Numbered from the stretch's first letter, positions 39,325 through 50,678 are shown. The stretch: DNA of 64,000 bases from Rhynchopus sp. YZ270_cl-10 (GCA_964035575.1 OZ037856.1:124001-188000); one strand, 5' to 3'. A program made the numbers and translations. The notes: a model not told the origin generated them from the letters alone.

Positions 39325-42121
39325 CTACTGAACAAGCGCTGGTTGGGTGACTTGGGGGAGGCTGAGGTCTGCGATGGCATCTGCTATGGCATCGACACCT
39401 TGCTTGTGGCGGGACATGTTCTGCGTGCGTGAGGAGAACTGTGGTGCGGTGATATTGAATGTGTTTGACCTAATACCAGAGAAAGGGAAAAGAAAAGGTT
39501 GGATGAATCGACAGTCACCTTGAACGTTTTCGTGCAGTATCAAAGATGTATGGATTTGCATGGTTGAAAGTTTGTGTAAGCTGTTGGTTGAGAGGTGATA
39601 ATATAGCATACATGTGTGGCAGCGGCAAGCCTTCGCGACTCGTGCTCCATTTCGCGGAAGGACTTCGCCTGGGCCGCGTCGTCCCTCAGCCCCGTCTGCT
39701 GCTGCCGCCTCGATCGTTCTGTTGCGTTGATCTGCGTGTCGAGCCACAGCTCTCGTTGATTTCGTGTTTTTGCGGTGGTTTTTTTGTCGAGGAGGATGTC
39801 GTGCACGTTTTCCTTTTGCTTTGATTTTGCGATGTTTTGCAGGCCGCGCTCCTTTTCGACCCAACGTTTGCGCTCAATGGCACCACCGTCGGCTGCTTGG
39901 AGCTGCTGGTCGAGGGCGCGTTGGCGTTCATGCTCTCTGCGTTCCTCTTCGTCTGCGATGCGCTGTTCACGCTTCTCTTGCAGCTTGGCCTGCAGGGCCT
40001 GGAGACGGATGCGCTCCTTGGACTCCTGCTTGTCGGCCGCTTCTTGTTGTTCGTCCTTCTTCTTGCGGCGATCGGACACGGCCAGCTCCCTGCGTGTGGT
40101 CCTGCGTCGCATGACGTCCTCAAGGCGCTGCTCCTGCTTGCTCTTGCCGGAGGCTCGGTTGCGCTCAATGCCATCTCGCTTCGTTGCTGTGTGCTCCACT
40201 TTGGCATGCTTCACTTCAGTCAGCTTCTGGCGCAGCTCTACAAGCGACATCTCATGCAGCGTGCCAAACCCCATCGTGCTGTCGGGGTCGTAGTCACGCC
40301 TGAAGGTCTTGCGCACCGCTGCACCGGTCTGCTCGTCGACAGAGTATCGCTTCATGTGTTCCTCCTCACGGATCTGCTTAATCAGCTCCGCCTTGCGCTG
40401 TATCTCCAGCTCCAACGTTTGCGCAGCCTTGAGCTCAAGCAGCTTATCCTCCTCCTTGATGTTGCGTGCATTCGCAACGCGCCCCTCCTTGAGATGCGTC
40501 ATGACACGGGTGCGGTTGGCTTCGAGGTTTTCGTTTAGTTTGATGACAAATTCGCGGTTGTCGTTTTGAAGTTTTTCTGTTGAGGGAAAAAAAAATTCAG
40601 AACCAAAATTACTCTATGCAAACCTAATACAGGCCAAAGATGGGTAGAGTAAAATTTTGAAGATGGAAAGGACGTACCTTGCTCTTGCTTCATGTTCTCG
40701 ACTTCTGCAGATAAGTCTTCTTTGATGCGTGCTGCGATCTTGCCACGTTTCTGCTCCTCGCGTCTCCGTGCTGCTCGTGCCTCTTCATCTGCAAGCATCA
40801 TATCGACTTTGCGCTGCGACACAGCCGCCTTCGCGATACGCTCGTCCTCCGACTGCATGCGTGCCTGCCACTCTTTGAACTCCGTGTCATCGCGAAGCTC
40901 AATGATCTTCTTCTTCTTGACCTCCGCCTCCTCCTTCTCCTTCCGTAAGAAGACAGACTCCTCTCTCAGGAGCGTTGCCGCTGTGGGCTTGGGGTTTTCG
41001 ACAGGAAGCTTCGACATCTTCTTCTTGACCTCTGTGGAATGGGAAGGATTCATTTTCGTTTAACACAAATGACTCTGTGACAAAGCAGAAACTCCGTAGA
41101 ATTCCTGGAGGCATTTTTCAAGATCCTCAAAAAAAAATTCCAAAAAAAGTGGCATACGTTCAAGAGAAAGCGCTGGTGTCTTTGCTGCTAAGTGCGCTTC
41201 TTCCTCCTCGGTTACCCGCTTTTGTATTGTTGCTGTGTTTTGCGGACGTTCGAGGGAAAGGAGGCGTGGCGCTTTGAATGGTATTGCCGCTTCACGGGCA
41301 CGGTTCTCTTGCGCTACTGCACCGGGGATGGTGGAGGCAAGCTGCTTGCTTGTCTTATATGCGTGGATGGCTTCTACCTTTTGCTCTATATGACTGTCCT
41401 CTAGGGGACGTCTGTAGCGCTTCCCTGAGGCTGCGATGGGGTGTGTTGGGACGACTTCTGCACGCTTTTTGTTTGTTGTGGACAGACTGAAGGGCTTTGC
41501 CGTCGTCGTCTCACCGCCACTCCGCGCGCATGCCTGCCCTGCTGCGATCTTCGCCTCCTTCCTGGCCTCTGCGCCGTTGCTCAACTGCTCGCAAAGCTCC
41601 TGAAAATCCGCGCTATTCTCTTGAATATGCGCAGCAAGCGTGTTGTCCACATAATCATCGTCAAATGCCTGCCGCCACTGCGGTAGGATATGCTCCTTTG
41701 CAGACTCCGGAGTGAAAATGAACAGAAAGAACTCTGCCACCGTTGACAACGACACTGCCCCTTTGGCCAACGCCTTCAACCCTGCAATGCCGATTTCATC
41801 AAGACGAAACATAGCCAAATAGAGAAGCACGAGAAGTGGTGTATAGCAGTCGTTCATACGCCGTTTCACACGAAGGTACGCTTTGATCGATGCATCCAGC
41901 ATGCGTTCATATCGTGTACACCCATAGAACGCTTGGGTGATGAACTCAGCCGCATCTGCATCCACCCCATTCCTCCCATTCGCATCCAAAAACTCCTTCA
42001 CATGCGTGCCAACAGTGTGTGACGCAGGGTTAAACGTCTCCACACATTGAATGCACAATGCCCACATATCCTTCTGTGAGGTGTGCCCCTGCTTGCTGCT
42101 GGCCTTGCTTCGGCAGGACAT
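39325..42121 (-). CDS. CFAP99: CFAP99-like cilia- and flagella-associated protein
   Basis: Axonemal protein. Exons 42121-41158, 41031-40678, 40576-39612 and 39438-39325 give 798 residues in a continuous frame. Introns are 126, 101 and 173 nt, donors GTATGC, GTACGT and GTATGC. The N-terminal helical domain matches the CFAP99 pattern: FITQAFYGCTRYERMLDASI, YTPLLVLLYLAMFRLDEIGI and AEFFLFIFTPESAKEHILPQW. Exon 2 carries the KLPVENPKPTAATLL motif seen before the coiled coil in this family. Exons 2-3 form a very long Arg/Glu/Lys coiled coil. The last acceptor (CACCGCACCACAG at 39439) is chosen because it keeps phase and ends in a short tail; an upstream TATTAG would break the frame. The start is the first ATG; earlier in-frame TTG is ignored. 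Confidence 0.75.
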
Positions 42122-42636
42122 TGTGTTTTGGATTTCTACCAAGGATACTCTAAGAATCCCCCTTTTTTGTCAAAAAGGGGGGAATTTCTGTAAAGAGGGG
42201 AAGAGAGGTGAGGAGGCGGGGTAATGAAGTGCTGACAAAGAGAGAAAATGACCAAGCGAAAAAATCAAGAGGAAAGAAACATCTTGAAATGTGAATGGTA
42301 GTTGTGCAAAAGGGGGGATGGGAGAAAAAAAAAGGAAAAAAAAGGGTAGAGTTGAAATACAAAGCCCTCTCGTGTACCTTGGTATATGACCGGCTGTACC
42401 GAGGGGGGTGGACACCCCAACCATGCAGTCCTACAATCCATTTCGTGGTTTACATCTGAAAAAAATAGAGGGGTTTTGGGGAATATTTTTATTTCGTTCG
42501 GTTATTCTTTTGGTATCCCCTCAGTAGTGACTAAAACCCACCAAACCAACCCAAATCCTAGAATACAACTGAGATACCTCTCCCCCCCTTCTCCCCCCAT
42601 TTTTTCGCAAAAATAATCGCAAAAAAAAAAAATGTT
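42122..42636. other. Spacer, WW protein gene to CFAP99
   Basis: No gene seen; one complete family-B repeat (42348-42460) and an AG-terminated CTTGGTAG close to the CFAP99 start on the coding strand. Confidence 0.6.
42348..42460 (+). repeat. Structured repeat family B, near-complete
   Basis: GAGTTGAAATACAAAGCCCT, CTCGTGTACCTTGGTATATG, GGCTGTACCGAGGGGGGTGG, ACACCCCAACCATGCAG and TTTCGTGGTTTACATCTG. CCCTCTCG can pair with CGAGGGGG, and the adjacent GTAC with GTAC, across a 1-nt bulge. Confidence 0.88.
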
Positions 42637-44513
42637 TTAGTATCCTCTGTTCCGTGGGTCTTCCCAAGACGTTTCTTGGGTGAGCGAGTTGACGTAGTAC
42701 GGAAGGTTGGAGGGTGCGTGGTAGTGCTCTGTCCAGTTGGGAGGAAGGGGGCGAGGGTGTGCTGCGGACATGGGCGCGGCCCCATCTGTTGGGGTGTACT
42801 GTACAAAGACAGCCTGGCTGGCCGCAAGCGCGTCGCGTTCCCGCTGCTCACGTTCCCTCTCCTTCTCTCGCTCCTTCTTGAGGCGACGCTGCTCGCGATC
42901 ACGCTCCTTCGCTTCTACCTCAAGGTTTGACACAAGAGACATTAATATGCGCCACTCATCCTCCTTTACAATATCTTTCCATGTTGTGCGGATCAGCTCG
43001 ACAGCACGACTGTTAAAAAGTAGAGTTATGAACGTAAAAGAAATGTGAATCATTAGTAAGGTGCATACGTTAATCCTTTTGGAGGACAATCCTTGAGAAC
43101 ATCTTTTAAGAGTACTGGAAGCTCTGATGCGAGCTCCGATGCGAAGATGCCGCCGAATTTGAGAATGGAAAGCAAGAAGTCGAGGTGTGCTGAGGGGTCG
43201 CGCAGGTCGGCGCCGTTTTGTGCACGGAGCCAGACGTAGAGCGCGGTGAGGATCTCGCAGTAGTATTGGTAGTCGCTGCGCATCTTGTCGAGCACGATGG
43301 CGGGCGAGTCGGGGAGGTGCTTGGCGTAGTGGTTGGCGTACTCCCGCTCCATGTCGCGGGAGTATCCTGACGATGTGGAGGAGCGGCCCCTCCGGTGGCT
43401 CCCAATGATGTCCCTAGAAAAGTCCAGATACTTCTGCCGTACCTTCTTCTCCTCGGCCTTCGCCTTCTTGGATGCGTCCTTCTTGGCGCGTTCCTCTTCC
43501 TTCTTCTTGGCCCGCTCCTTCTTCTGCTGTGTGATCTTCGCCAGTCTCTCCTCGTTCTGTCTCTGCAGATCGTCGGATTGCCGCTGTCTTTCGTCCTGCT
43601 GTCGTTTCAGCTCCTCTCGGCTTTCCTCTCGTAGTGCCTCTTCTTTGTCTACTCGGGTGCGTTTGCTGTCTTTGTTGTCAGGGCGTTTTTCATCCATTTC
43701 AGAAGCACGTCGTTTGCGTTTTTGGATATCAGGAAAGTCAATCGTGGTGGTTTCGCGCTCCTCCTCTTCAGCTGCCGCAGCTGCAGCAGAGGCTGCCGCA
43801 GCAGCGGCGGCCATCTGTTTCTTCTCCTTATCAAGCTTGTCTTTCTCCTTCTTCTTCTTCTCTTTTGCCATCAATTTGTCATATTCGGCCTGCACATCGA
43901 TGGGACCGTCTAACTTATATTTATCAGCCTTACTATCTTGCTGCGGCTCTGGAATTGAATCTATCACAGGCATAGTAGCAGGCACACCCGCCACCCCCAC
44001 AGTCCCTCCATGCACAAACCCTTGCAGTGGGTTGGCTCGAAGCGCTTCTGCGGTTCGAGCATCGTGCTCTCTTTTGCGCTTCAAATTTTTAACTCTAGCA
44101 TGTGCACGCTTTCGCAACCACAACGGTTGAGGGAAAAATGGCAAATCCTTAGGAACCGCATAACCGTCTGCATCAAGGGCAATCAGCTCCTCCGCCTTCA
44201 CCTCCTTTTCTTTGAGCGCAATGAAGGCGCCGCTCCTAATGTAGCCCGAAGCCCATTGTGGGCGAACCTGCAAGGTATCGGGCAGATTTGGTGTTTGTGG
44301 CAGTGCGGCGACTTTGCGTGCACCCTGTACAGAGCACATTTCCACCGCAATGACATCATCAGCGACACGCTGGCTGCCAACAACCTGTTCTCTCAGTACC
44401 CCCTCCAGCACATCAACGACAGTCCCATCGTGCAATCCATTCTTGGATATGCCACTCAGAAGCACCGTCCGTGTCACCTTCTCCTTCTCATAAGGTGTGG
44501 ATGCCACATTCAT
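42637..44513 (-). CDS. WW-domain protein with RRM-like N-terminus, probably nuclear
   Basis: Two exons, 44513-43069 and 43009-42637, give 605 residues. The intron is 43010-43068 (59 nt), donor GTATGC, acceptor TTTTTAACAG, phase 2. The N-terminal 100 residues (KVTRTVLLSGISKNGLHDGT and following) suggest a divergent RRM or other alpha/beta module. The middle is Ala/Lys/Glu-rich and highly charged (about 250-410), with basic nuclear-type signals such as KRKRRAS. A helical domain follows (about 420-530, SDYQYYCEILTALYVWLRAQ). The C-terminus is a clear WW domain, LPPNWTEHYH...YYVNSLTQETSWEDPR (about 572-602). WW plus charged helices fits RNA processing or transcription factors, but no family is assigned. 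A strong acceptor CCACCTTTCAG lies 6 nt before the ATG. Confidence 0.75.
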
Positions 44514-44519
44514 TTTTGT

Positions 44520-44548
44520 CTGAAAGGTGGAGAGAGAGGGGGCAGTTG
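44520..44548 (-). promoter_or_regulatory. Strong candidate leader trans-splice acceptor, WW protein gene
   Basis: CCCCCTCTCTCTCCACCTTT then CAG, with ATG only 6 nt downstream. There is no room for an upstream coding exon to join in frame, so a 5'-leader junction is the simplest reading. Confidence 0.6.
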
Positions 44549-45327
44549 TAAGGGGGAAAAATGGGCGCCAAGGGAGAAGGGAATTGTTGGGGAAGAGGAA
44601 AGAGGAAGAAGGGAATTGAATTTCGTTTGGATGTTGATTTTTGAGATGTTTTTGTTTTCCGCACAACTTTTTTTTTTGGGGGGGTTTTTTTGGAGGGGGT
44701 CCTGGGGAAGGGGGAAAATGTAGCCATGTCATCTAGATTTCAGAAAAAGTATCTTTTTTTTGACAACTTTGTTGCAATATTCAATAATTGTGTAGTTTAC
44801 ACTACTCTGCTAAGCTCCATTTTCAATGTTTCCGACACGGATTTTGTTGAAGAAAAGAGAAGGGTTTTTATCCATTTGCTTTCAATTCAGGAGAACAGAA
44901 AGCATTTGAGAGGATGCAACAATATGTTCGTTGCAGAAAAAAAGGGTGAAAAAAACGGCTTGGCAAAAAAAAAATCAGGAGCAGTAAAGGAAAATTAACA
45001 AATATTGTCACAATCCATTACATTCCATTTAACGTTTTGGATGGAAACACAAATAGTTGTATAGCATAGTGGAGGGCGAGAGATGTTTTATTTGCAGGAC
45101 GAACGGAAAAACGACGTAACGACAACCGCCAAGAAATAAGCCAGCATGCCACGCCACTGATGCCAATGAGCAACATGCAACCAGCATGTATCCAATAATC
45201 GTACATCTCTCTCTATGTGGGAAGGGAAAACGCTCCACAACACACCAGCTATTGGAGGGGGGACGATGCTGTATCGCCCCCTTAGCTGAGACAAAAGGGG
45301 GAACGCCTTTTTGGCACGACTAAAAAA

Positions 45328-45374
45328 AGAGAAGTTGAAGACACGAATGTGCCTCTCTCATGCACACATTTTAA
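45328..45374 (+). repeat. Hairpin repeat family C
   Basis: AGAGAAGTTGAAGACACGAA then TGTGCCTCTCTCATGCACAC. GTGC pairs with GCAC and outer AAT with ATT. Confidence 0.7.
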
Positions 45375-45410
45375 AGGGGGAAAAAATTAGTAAGCTCTGA
45401 CGCTCATAAA

Positions 45411-45495
45411 AGAGTAGTTGAAACGTGCTAAAACGCATCTCAGTCGAGCACATTCAATAGGGTAGGGGACGTGGGTGTTCCGTACCGTAAGAGAA
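45411..45495 (+). repeat. Dispersed repeat family E
   Basis: AGAGTAGTTGAAACGTGCTA, CAGTCGAGCACAT, GTGGGTGTTCCGTACCGTAA. Here GTGCT can pair with AGCAC, which the 12229 copy cannot. Confidence 0.75.
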
Positions 45496-45507
45496 ATAAA
45501 GAAAGGT

Positions 45508-45546
45508 TTATAAGATGACCCTAAGCCTCTCGTGCTTAGTCACCTT
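45508..45546 (+). repeat. Hairpin repeat family A, consensus-like copy
   Basis: TTATAAGATGACCCTAAGCC then TCTCGTGCTTAGTCACCTTA. Directly follows the family-E copy. Confidence 0.85.
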
Positions 45547-45931
45547 AAATAAAATGAGCTACCATAAAAGGTACGTCGCAAGCCTGGGGGGGCATTTTTG
45601 GCAGGAGCTAGAAAGCTCTGCGGGGGGGCACAAATATACATTATGAGAACTAGGTTTTTTTTTGAGTGGATCGGAGGGGAGGGACGGGGTAGTGGGATTC
45701 ATAACGTTTCACGAAGGGGGACACTGCTGCCTCCAGGTTGTGATCAGAGGGGGGGGAATGTCGATCAAAAAAAAAAAACCCTTGGCTTCTACAAGAGACC
45801 TGGACACCCCGATGAGGCTGTGCACCTTCCGAAGAAAGTGGATGCCTTTTTCTTCTTGGCTTAGTCACCTATTCACAAATTCACATACTTACAGTGCGCA
45901 TTAAAGGGTAACACTGTACCCCCCTTTAGTC

Positions 45932-45968
45932 CAGTGATCTAAAATACGACGTATTTTTTAGATCACTG
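45932..45968. repeat. 37-bp hairpin element with flanking near-duplication
   Basis: CAGTGATCTAAAA pairs perfectly with TTTTAGATCACTG around TACGACGTATT. Flanks CCCTTTAGTC and CCCTTAGTC look like a 9-10 bp target duplication inside a family-A-like tail (CTTAGTCACC). Confidence 0.7.
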
Positions 45969-46551
45969 CCCTTAGTCACCTAATATTGAAAAGAGGAATG
46001 CTCCAGAAGGCATCATGCATTATTTTTGTCGCTTTTCCGGGGGGGAATGGGGAAAAAACGGTTGAGAGTACTCAGAGGTACTCAGAGCGGGGGGAAAGAG
46101 GAAAATATGTTCAGGTGAAACATGAACCTGGTCACCCTAAAAAATGGAAAGAGGATTGAGTCGTGGCACAAGAATCACTTCACACATATTAAGAGGTACA
46201 CCTATTACGACAAACTTCACCAGAAAAGAAGAAATATTTGATAAGGTGATCCTTAGTCGTGTAGTCTTTTAAAAAAAATGAAACTCAAAGAAGCAATCCA
46301 CACTCATGATAGAACAGCGTGGGGGGTACTCCTAAAGTGCAACATTTTATTTCATTTTTCCCTTTTCACAGAAATTAATTATTGACCCCCCCTACGTTGA
46401 GACGCGACTGCGAGTAGAAACTCGCAGACAAGAAAAAAAAGCGTCCTAATTTTATAAATGGGCTGCATGTACAACATACGGCTCAGGAATCTGACATATA
46501 AAAAGGGGGAGTTAATAAACCCGCATGCTGCAAAGAGAAAAAAAAAGGGGG

Positions 46552-46586
46552 TAATCTGATGCCAAGCCGCATCTGCTCAGTCACCC
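46552..46586 (+). repeat. Hairpin repeat family A (diverged)
   Basis: TAATCTGATGCCAAGCCGCA then TCTGCTCAGTCACC; stem reduced to AGC/GCT. Confidence 0.5.
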
Positions 46587-47082
46587 TGATCACGATTATT
46601 CTCGCATGAATTTGCGCAACATTTTTTTTTTCTTTCTCAAAATGAAAACATGAAAGAGCTCTAGGAAGGAAGTTTAAAAACACGACCCCAGATATTCCAT
46701 CACAATTTTATAACAGCAAAAAAAGAGTCAAACGAGAGTCCCAAAAGTCCTGTGTTTCCCAGGTATCCCATGGATCTTAGTAGAGTAACTTCGCGATTTT
46801 TCAAAAAAAATCGTGTTTTTTGACCAAATTTTTAGGTAAATCCTGAGAATTATGGAGTTTAAGGGATCCCCCAAAACAAAGAACGGTTTGAAAGATTGAA
46901 TTGTGACACTACACGTATACGTCAAAGAAAGAGGCAAGAAATTAAATGCATGTCCCCTCCCACAAAATCATACCACCTTCCCCCCTCCTTTAACCCCACA
47001 CCTTCCATTCCCCTCCCATTTCAGACACTTCATATCTTTTTCGCACAGTACCCCCTCCCTTTTCCCCCTCCCCATCCCTCCC

Positions 47083-48180
47083 CTAAATCACAATGTAAGT
47101 TTTATATAATTGCTCATCCTTTAGCAATGCAGGACTGCTTGGTGGGGGGACATAAACCGGAGGTGCGCGCTTTGGAAGCAAACTGCACCACGCCACAGAA
47201 GTCACCTCTGCAGATTGTCCTTTACTGTCTGAGAACATTAGAGGGAGAATTGTTGGGGCGATGATACGACAATCTATTGTGTTTGGATCCATATTGAGCC
47301 AGGCTCTATGGAGGAGGGTGGCCATTAGGGTGACTACTGGTTCCCAACCTACCAAAAAGAATGCGTCAAGTACACGTGCCGCTGCCTCTGTCGAAAATCT
47401 GTTGCAAAACAATGACGGAAGAAACGGCAGAATCACCATATCCGCTAATTCATCTTCATCCTCCCCGACCCAGTCAAGAAACTCCGGTGCACGCTCCCTT
47501 ACTATATGCCATATCGCTTTGCGTCTGCTCTCCCACACTTTGTTGTCATCCAACTCTGGTGCCCAAATTCCTCTTAACGTAAACGCCTCACCGCACGACA
47601 ACGCAATCATACACCAAAACGAATCTTCCTCGCAAATCCCATGAATCAAAAACATCCCCGCACAGAACGCCATACCCTGTGTATACCCTAGCTTCGGGTC
47701 AAACGCGGCGCAGGCAAGCAAAACGTTATTCAACTTCTGCCTTCCATCTGCCGTTTGAAAAAACGCATCTGTCGGAAACGTTCGGTCCAGATCACGACCA
47801 ATTCTGCCTCGTGTATCAGCATCCACCCCGTCACCTTGTTTCACCTTATCCCAAAAGCAATCTGTGTACTGCCGTTTGATACGGTCAATCCCAAGAAATA
47901 AAGGCCAGATCTCTCTTCGCATCATAATAGGGAGGCCGTGCAATGCCATGCGTTTATAAGGTAGGTGCTGTGGTGCGCCTGGCTCCCATGTGGATCGTCC
48001 GGAAAGAAAGGCGGAAAAAGCGGAGTCACGTGAAGTAGGTGGCGACTGGTCCAAAAGGGTCTCGCTGAGGTGTGGTCTGGCCGTGTCCATCACGACGTTC
48101 CAGTCTGCCACGTCGAAACACTCAAAACGCTCGCAAGAGACGCACATCGGACGTCCCGTGGTCATGTCTTGATATCGCAT
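47083..48180 (-). CDS. TBC-domain Rab GTPase-activating protein
   Basis: Single exon, 365 residues. The TBC domain spans about 80-310. It has the arginine-finger motif IGRDLDRTFP (Arg133; IxxDxxR pattern) and the glutamine-finger motif GYTQGM (Gln168; YxQ pattern), so both catalytic residues are present and GAP activity is likely. HGLPIMMRREIWPLFLGI is the usual R-G-x-x-W-x-x-x-L entry, and FWCMIALSC fits the following helices. The short Cys-containing N-terminus (CVSCERFECF) is not recognised. The target Rab cannot be deduced. The VPS9 exchange factor and Vti1 in the same cluster also serve membrane traffic. The ATG at 48180 follows TTCCATTCCTCCAG by 18 nt; a longer upstream frame begins with a non-ATG and is probably leader. 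Confidence 0.83.
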   Translation of the reverse strand: MRYQDMTTGRPMCVSCERFECFDVADWNVVMDTARPHLSETLLDQSPPTSRDSAFSAFLSGRSTWEPGAPQHLPYKRMALHGLPIMMRREIWPLFLGIDRIKRQYTDCFWDKVKQGDGVDADTRGRIGRDLDRTFPTDAFFQTADGRQKLNNVLLACAAFDPKLGYTQGMAFCAGMFLIHGICEEDSFWCMIALSCGEAFTLRGIWAPELDDNKVWESRRKAIWHIVRERAPEFLDWVGEDEDELADMVILPFLPSLFCNRFSTEAAARVLDAFFLVGWEPVVTLMATLLHRAWLNMDPNTIDCRIIAPTILPLMFSDSKGQSAEVTSVAWCSLLPKRAPPVYVPPPSSPALLKDEQLYKTYIVI

Positions 48181-49658
48181 GGGTTTGTGTATTGCGCTCT
48201 GGAGGAATGGAACGCTTGTGTGGGGTGGGTTTGGAGTGGGAGGAGGATGTGAGGTTATGTGTGCGCATCCTACCAGAGTGGATGGTGTGCAGGGGAGGTG
48301 GTGATGGAACAGCGTGTTTGTGTGGCCAGGTTTATTGCAATGCGAGTGAAATGAGAGCTGCAAAACTAAATATAGTAATCGAAGCCTTTTTTTTTTTGTG
48401 GCAATCACTTTACACCGACTGGTATAAAGTTATTTTTTTTGTGTCGACATTTTTTTTTTAAATTGGGGGGAGTGGCTTGCCATTACTTTTCACACTGTGC
48501 AAACCTAGATATCCAACGCTTCAATCATCGATCGAAGCCTTTTTTTGTTGCATCGTCACTTTACACCGACTGGTTATAAAGTGATTTTTGTTGCGTCAGC
48601 ATTTTTTGTAAAAAAAAAAAAAATTTTTTTTTAATTGGGGACTTTCTGCCTAATAGACAGCATGCGTGCAATGTCAAAACAAAGATTAGGAAATCTCTAT
48701 CAAAGATCTTCCAACTCGCAGCGAAGCTACTCCGCTACAGCGGGTTGAGAAGAGTAGAGTACGGGGTCCGGAAAAATAAAAAGACCAGTCTTTATTCGTC
48801 GTGCAAAGTCAATCACGTATGCGTTGAAGAGAAAAAGCCCCTTCCCTAACCAAAAACAAGCCCGTTGTGAAGGAAAACGTACGAGGGAGGAGAAACACAC
48901 TGACTAGGAAATCAATAAATTGAAAATCCTGTATGTATATTCCCGGCCCCCTTCCAACTTTACCATAAGTAAGTGGTAGAAAAAATCAAAAAGTGAGAGG
49001 AACTGTCGCTATTATTTGTATGTCTTTTTATCCGAACCCCCCAATCCAAACAAGTTTGATTGTGATGGGAGAATATGGGAGAATTTGAGAGGGTTTGGGA
49101 CAGGGGACTAGCTTGGCCGGGTCAGTCAGCTTCAGTTAAAATAAAAATAAAAAAAAATCCCCCCCCCCCCCCCCCAGCCCCTCCCATACGAGTTCCATGA
49201 GTGACCGCTAATGGCGTTAATTACCTTATCAAAAAAGACTACAAAGACAAAAAGAACAAAAAGGACGCTTGTTGTGACAAGAACGGAACTTCGTATTGTA
49301 AAAAGAAAACATCCCCCCCCCCCTCCAGAACCAGCTGGGTACCAAACTGGAACGCTAAGTAAAACCACACTGACTGGACAGTCTGTCTTCTCCCCTGCCT
49401 CTCCCATGTTAATACTCCATTTTTCCTCAATTGTCAATGGTGCTGACTGTGCTGATGACAATAACAATCCATCTCTAGTTTTGTTCACTTTTGTGCCTCG
49501 TTCTAACTAACCGGCACTGTACAGATTGTAAGACATCTGGCCCTCGCTTCGCTCGGACCAAGTGCTTTTCATGTGCATAGTAAACGTACCCCCCTCGCCC
49601 TGTCCAGTTTGATGTGGAAAAAAAAAAGTCGAGCCTTGGGCTAAGTTGAACAACACTC

Positions 49659-49689
<31 letters not shown>

Positions 49690-49694
49690 TCACT
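48181..49694. other. Spacer with tandem duplication
   Basis: No gene seen. A sequence of about 95-113 bp is repeated at 48376-48470 and 48528-48640. Long homopolymer runs occur near 49150 and 49660-49685. Confidence 0.55.
48376..48640 (+). repeat. Direct duplication containing a hairpin
   Basis: Both copies read ATCGAAGCCTTTTTTT, then TCACTTTACACCGACTGG, TATAAAGT, a GTGTCGAC/GCGTCAGC block, a T-run and AATTGGGG. TCACTTTA and TAAAGTGA can pair around CACCGACTGGT. Confidence 0.8.
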
Positions 49695-50678
49695 TCAAAA
49701 GTGGTAAATGTTACCACTCATCACCGGATCAGGTGGAGGTGTCGTAATGTCGCTTCCTAACAAAGGATTTTCCAGTGGTGTTGTCGGGTAAGATGAGGTG
49801 AGTGCCGTGGTATGTCGTGGTTCGCAGACTACGGCAATGTATGATTGACAAATCGAACAAATTAGTATCAGGAACGTTACTCCCGCAAACACCATCACCG
49901 AAATGAAGTACAATTCCGCTTTCTCCTCTTTTATCTCTTCCACGAAGTCCCTCACATCGGACATTGTGGGAGAGTTGAACTCAACCATGTAATCTGCGTC
50001 CACAAGCTCCTTGAGGCGATCCTTCCATTCTGTGTCTATGTAATGAATGGAGTGTAACTTCCGCATGGGGATCGAGGTGTTTTCTATTTTTGGTCTGACG
50101 TGAACATAGTATGACACAGACACTGCCCACAGGGGTGGATCGAATTCACATCCAACGCCAGTCCCGTTGTAAACGATTGGTACCACGTTAAATTGCAAGC
50201 CCCTTCCGTGCGTTCTCTTCCGTCTGCTCCAATCAAGGTTCCATTCTGGGTCTTCCAGGGTGAAGTAGGAGTGGCTTGCTGGAAGAGTGAGCTTGCTTGG
50301 ACCCATGCAGTGGATGGGGTACGGGTAGTCCCCGATGAGTCCATCTTCCGCGAGCTTCTGTCCTCTGAACCCCATATCAAACGGGGGGAAGAAGGTAATT
50401 ATGAACATCATGATGAACAATACGATAGCAGAGCCCATGGATTGAAGCAGGTTTAACTCACAGTAATATGGGATGAATACGAGAAGAACCCCCCCTAGCA
50501 CAGAAACTGTCCCCATAATACCGAAGACGGTCCAGATACGCATCCAAATAGTGTTCGTGAGCAGTATATCCCTAGCGACCTGCTCTGTAATAAACAAATG
50601 AAGGTAGAAGATACCCACGAACGCCACCCACACTGCGAGTGTCGATGCTGCGACACGTCTCTTCGTCTGATTATCCAT
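49695..50678 (-). CDS. Four-span membrane protein of unknown function
   Basis: Single exon, 327 residues, family not recognised. Hydrophobic segments lie at about 12-32 (AVWVAFVGIFYLHLFI), 46-70 (WTVFGIMGTVSVLGGVLLVFI), 80-98 (GSAIVLFIMMFIITFF) and 265-290 (FISVMVFAGVTFLILICSIC). Between spans 3 and 4 is a large loop of about 165 residues with N-x-T sites (NGTG, NTS), suggesting an extracytoplasmic, possibly glycosylated domain. The C-terminal tail is Pro/Thr-rich. The layout is reminiscent of tetraspan receptors or claudin-like proteins, but the Cys pattern of tetraspanins is absent. The ATG at 50678 lies 16 nt after GACACAACAG. It sits directly downstream of the giant LamG gene, another surface-type protein. 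Confidence 0.65.
   Translation of the reverse strand: MDNQTKRRVAASTLAVWVAFVGIFYLHLFITEQVARDILLTNTIWMRIWTVFGIMGTVSVLGGVLLVFIPYYCELNLLQSMGSAIVLFIMMFIITFFPPFDMGFRGQKLAEDGLIGDYPYPIHCMGPSKLTLPASHSYFTLEDPEWNLDWSRRKRTHGRGLQFNVVPIVYNGTGVGCEFDPPLWAVSVSYYVHVRPKIENTSIPMRKLHSIHYIDTEWKDRLKELVDADYMVEFNSPTMSDVRDFVEEIKEEKAELYFISVMVFAGVTFLILICSICQSYIAVVCEPRHTTALTSSYPTTPLENPLLGSDITTPPPDPVMSGNIYHF

Larger units (their letters stand above)
44514..47082. other. Long spacer (2.6 kb) with several repeat families
   Basis: No supportable gene. Contains family-C (45328-45374), family-E (45411-45495) and family-A (45508-45546, 46552-46586) repeats, and a short hairpin element at 45932-45968. Confidence 0.55.

Noticed and set aside
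43333-44130. Long plus-strand Ser/Phe-rich frame
   Set aside because: Antisense shadow of the charged region of the WW protein gene.
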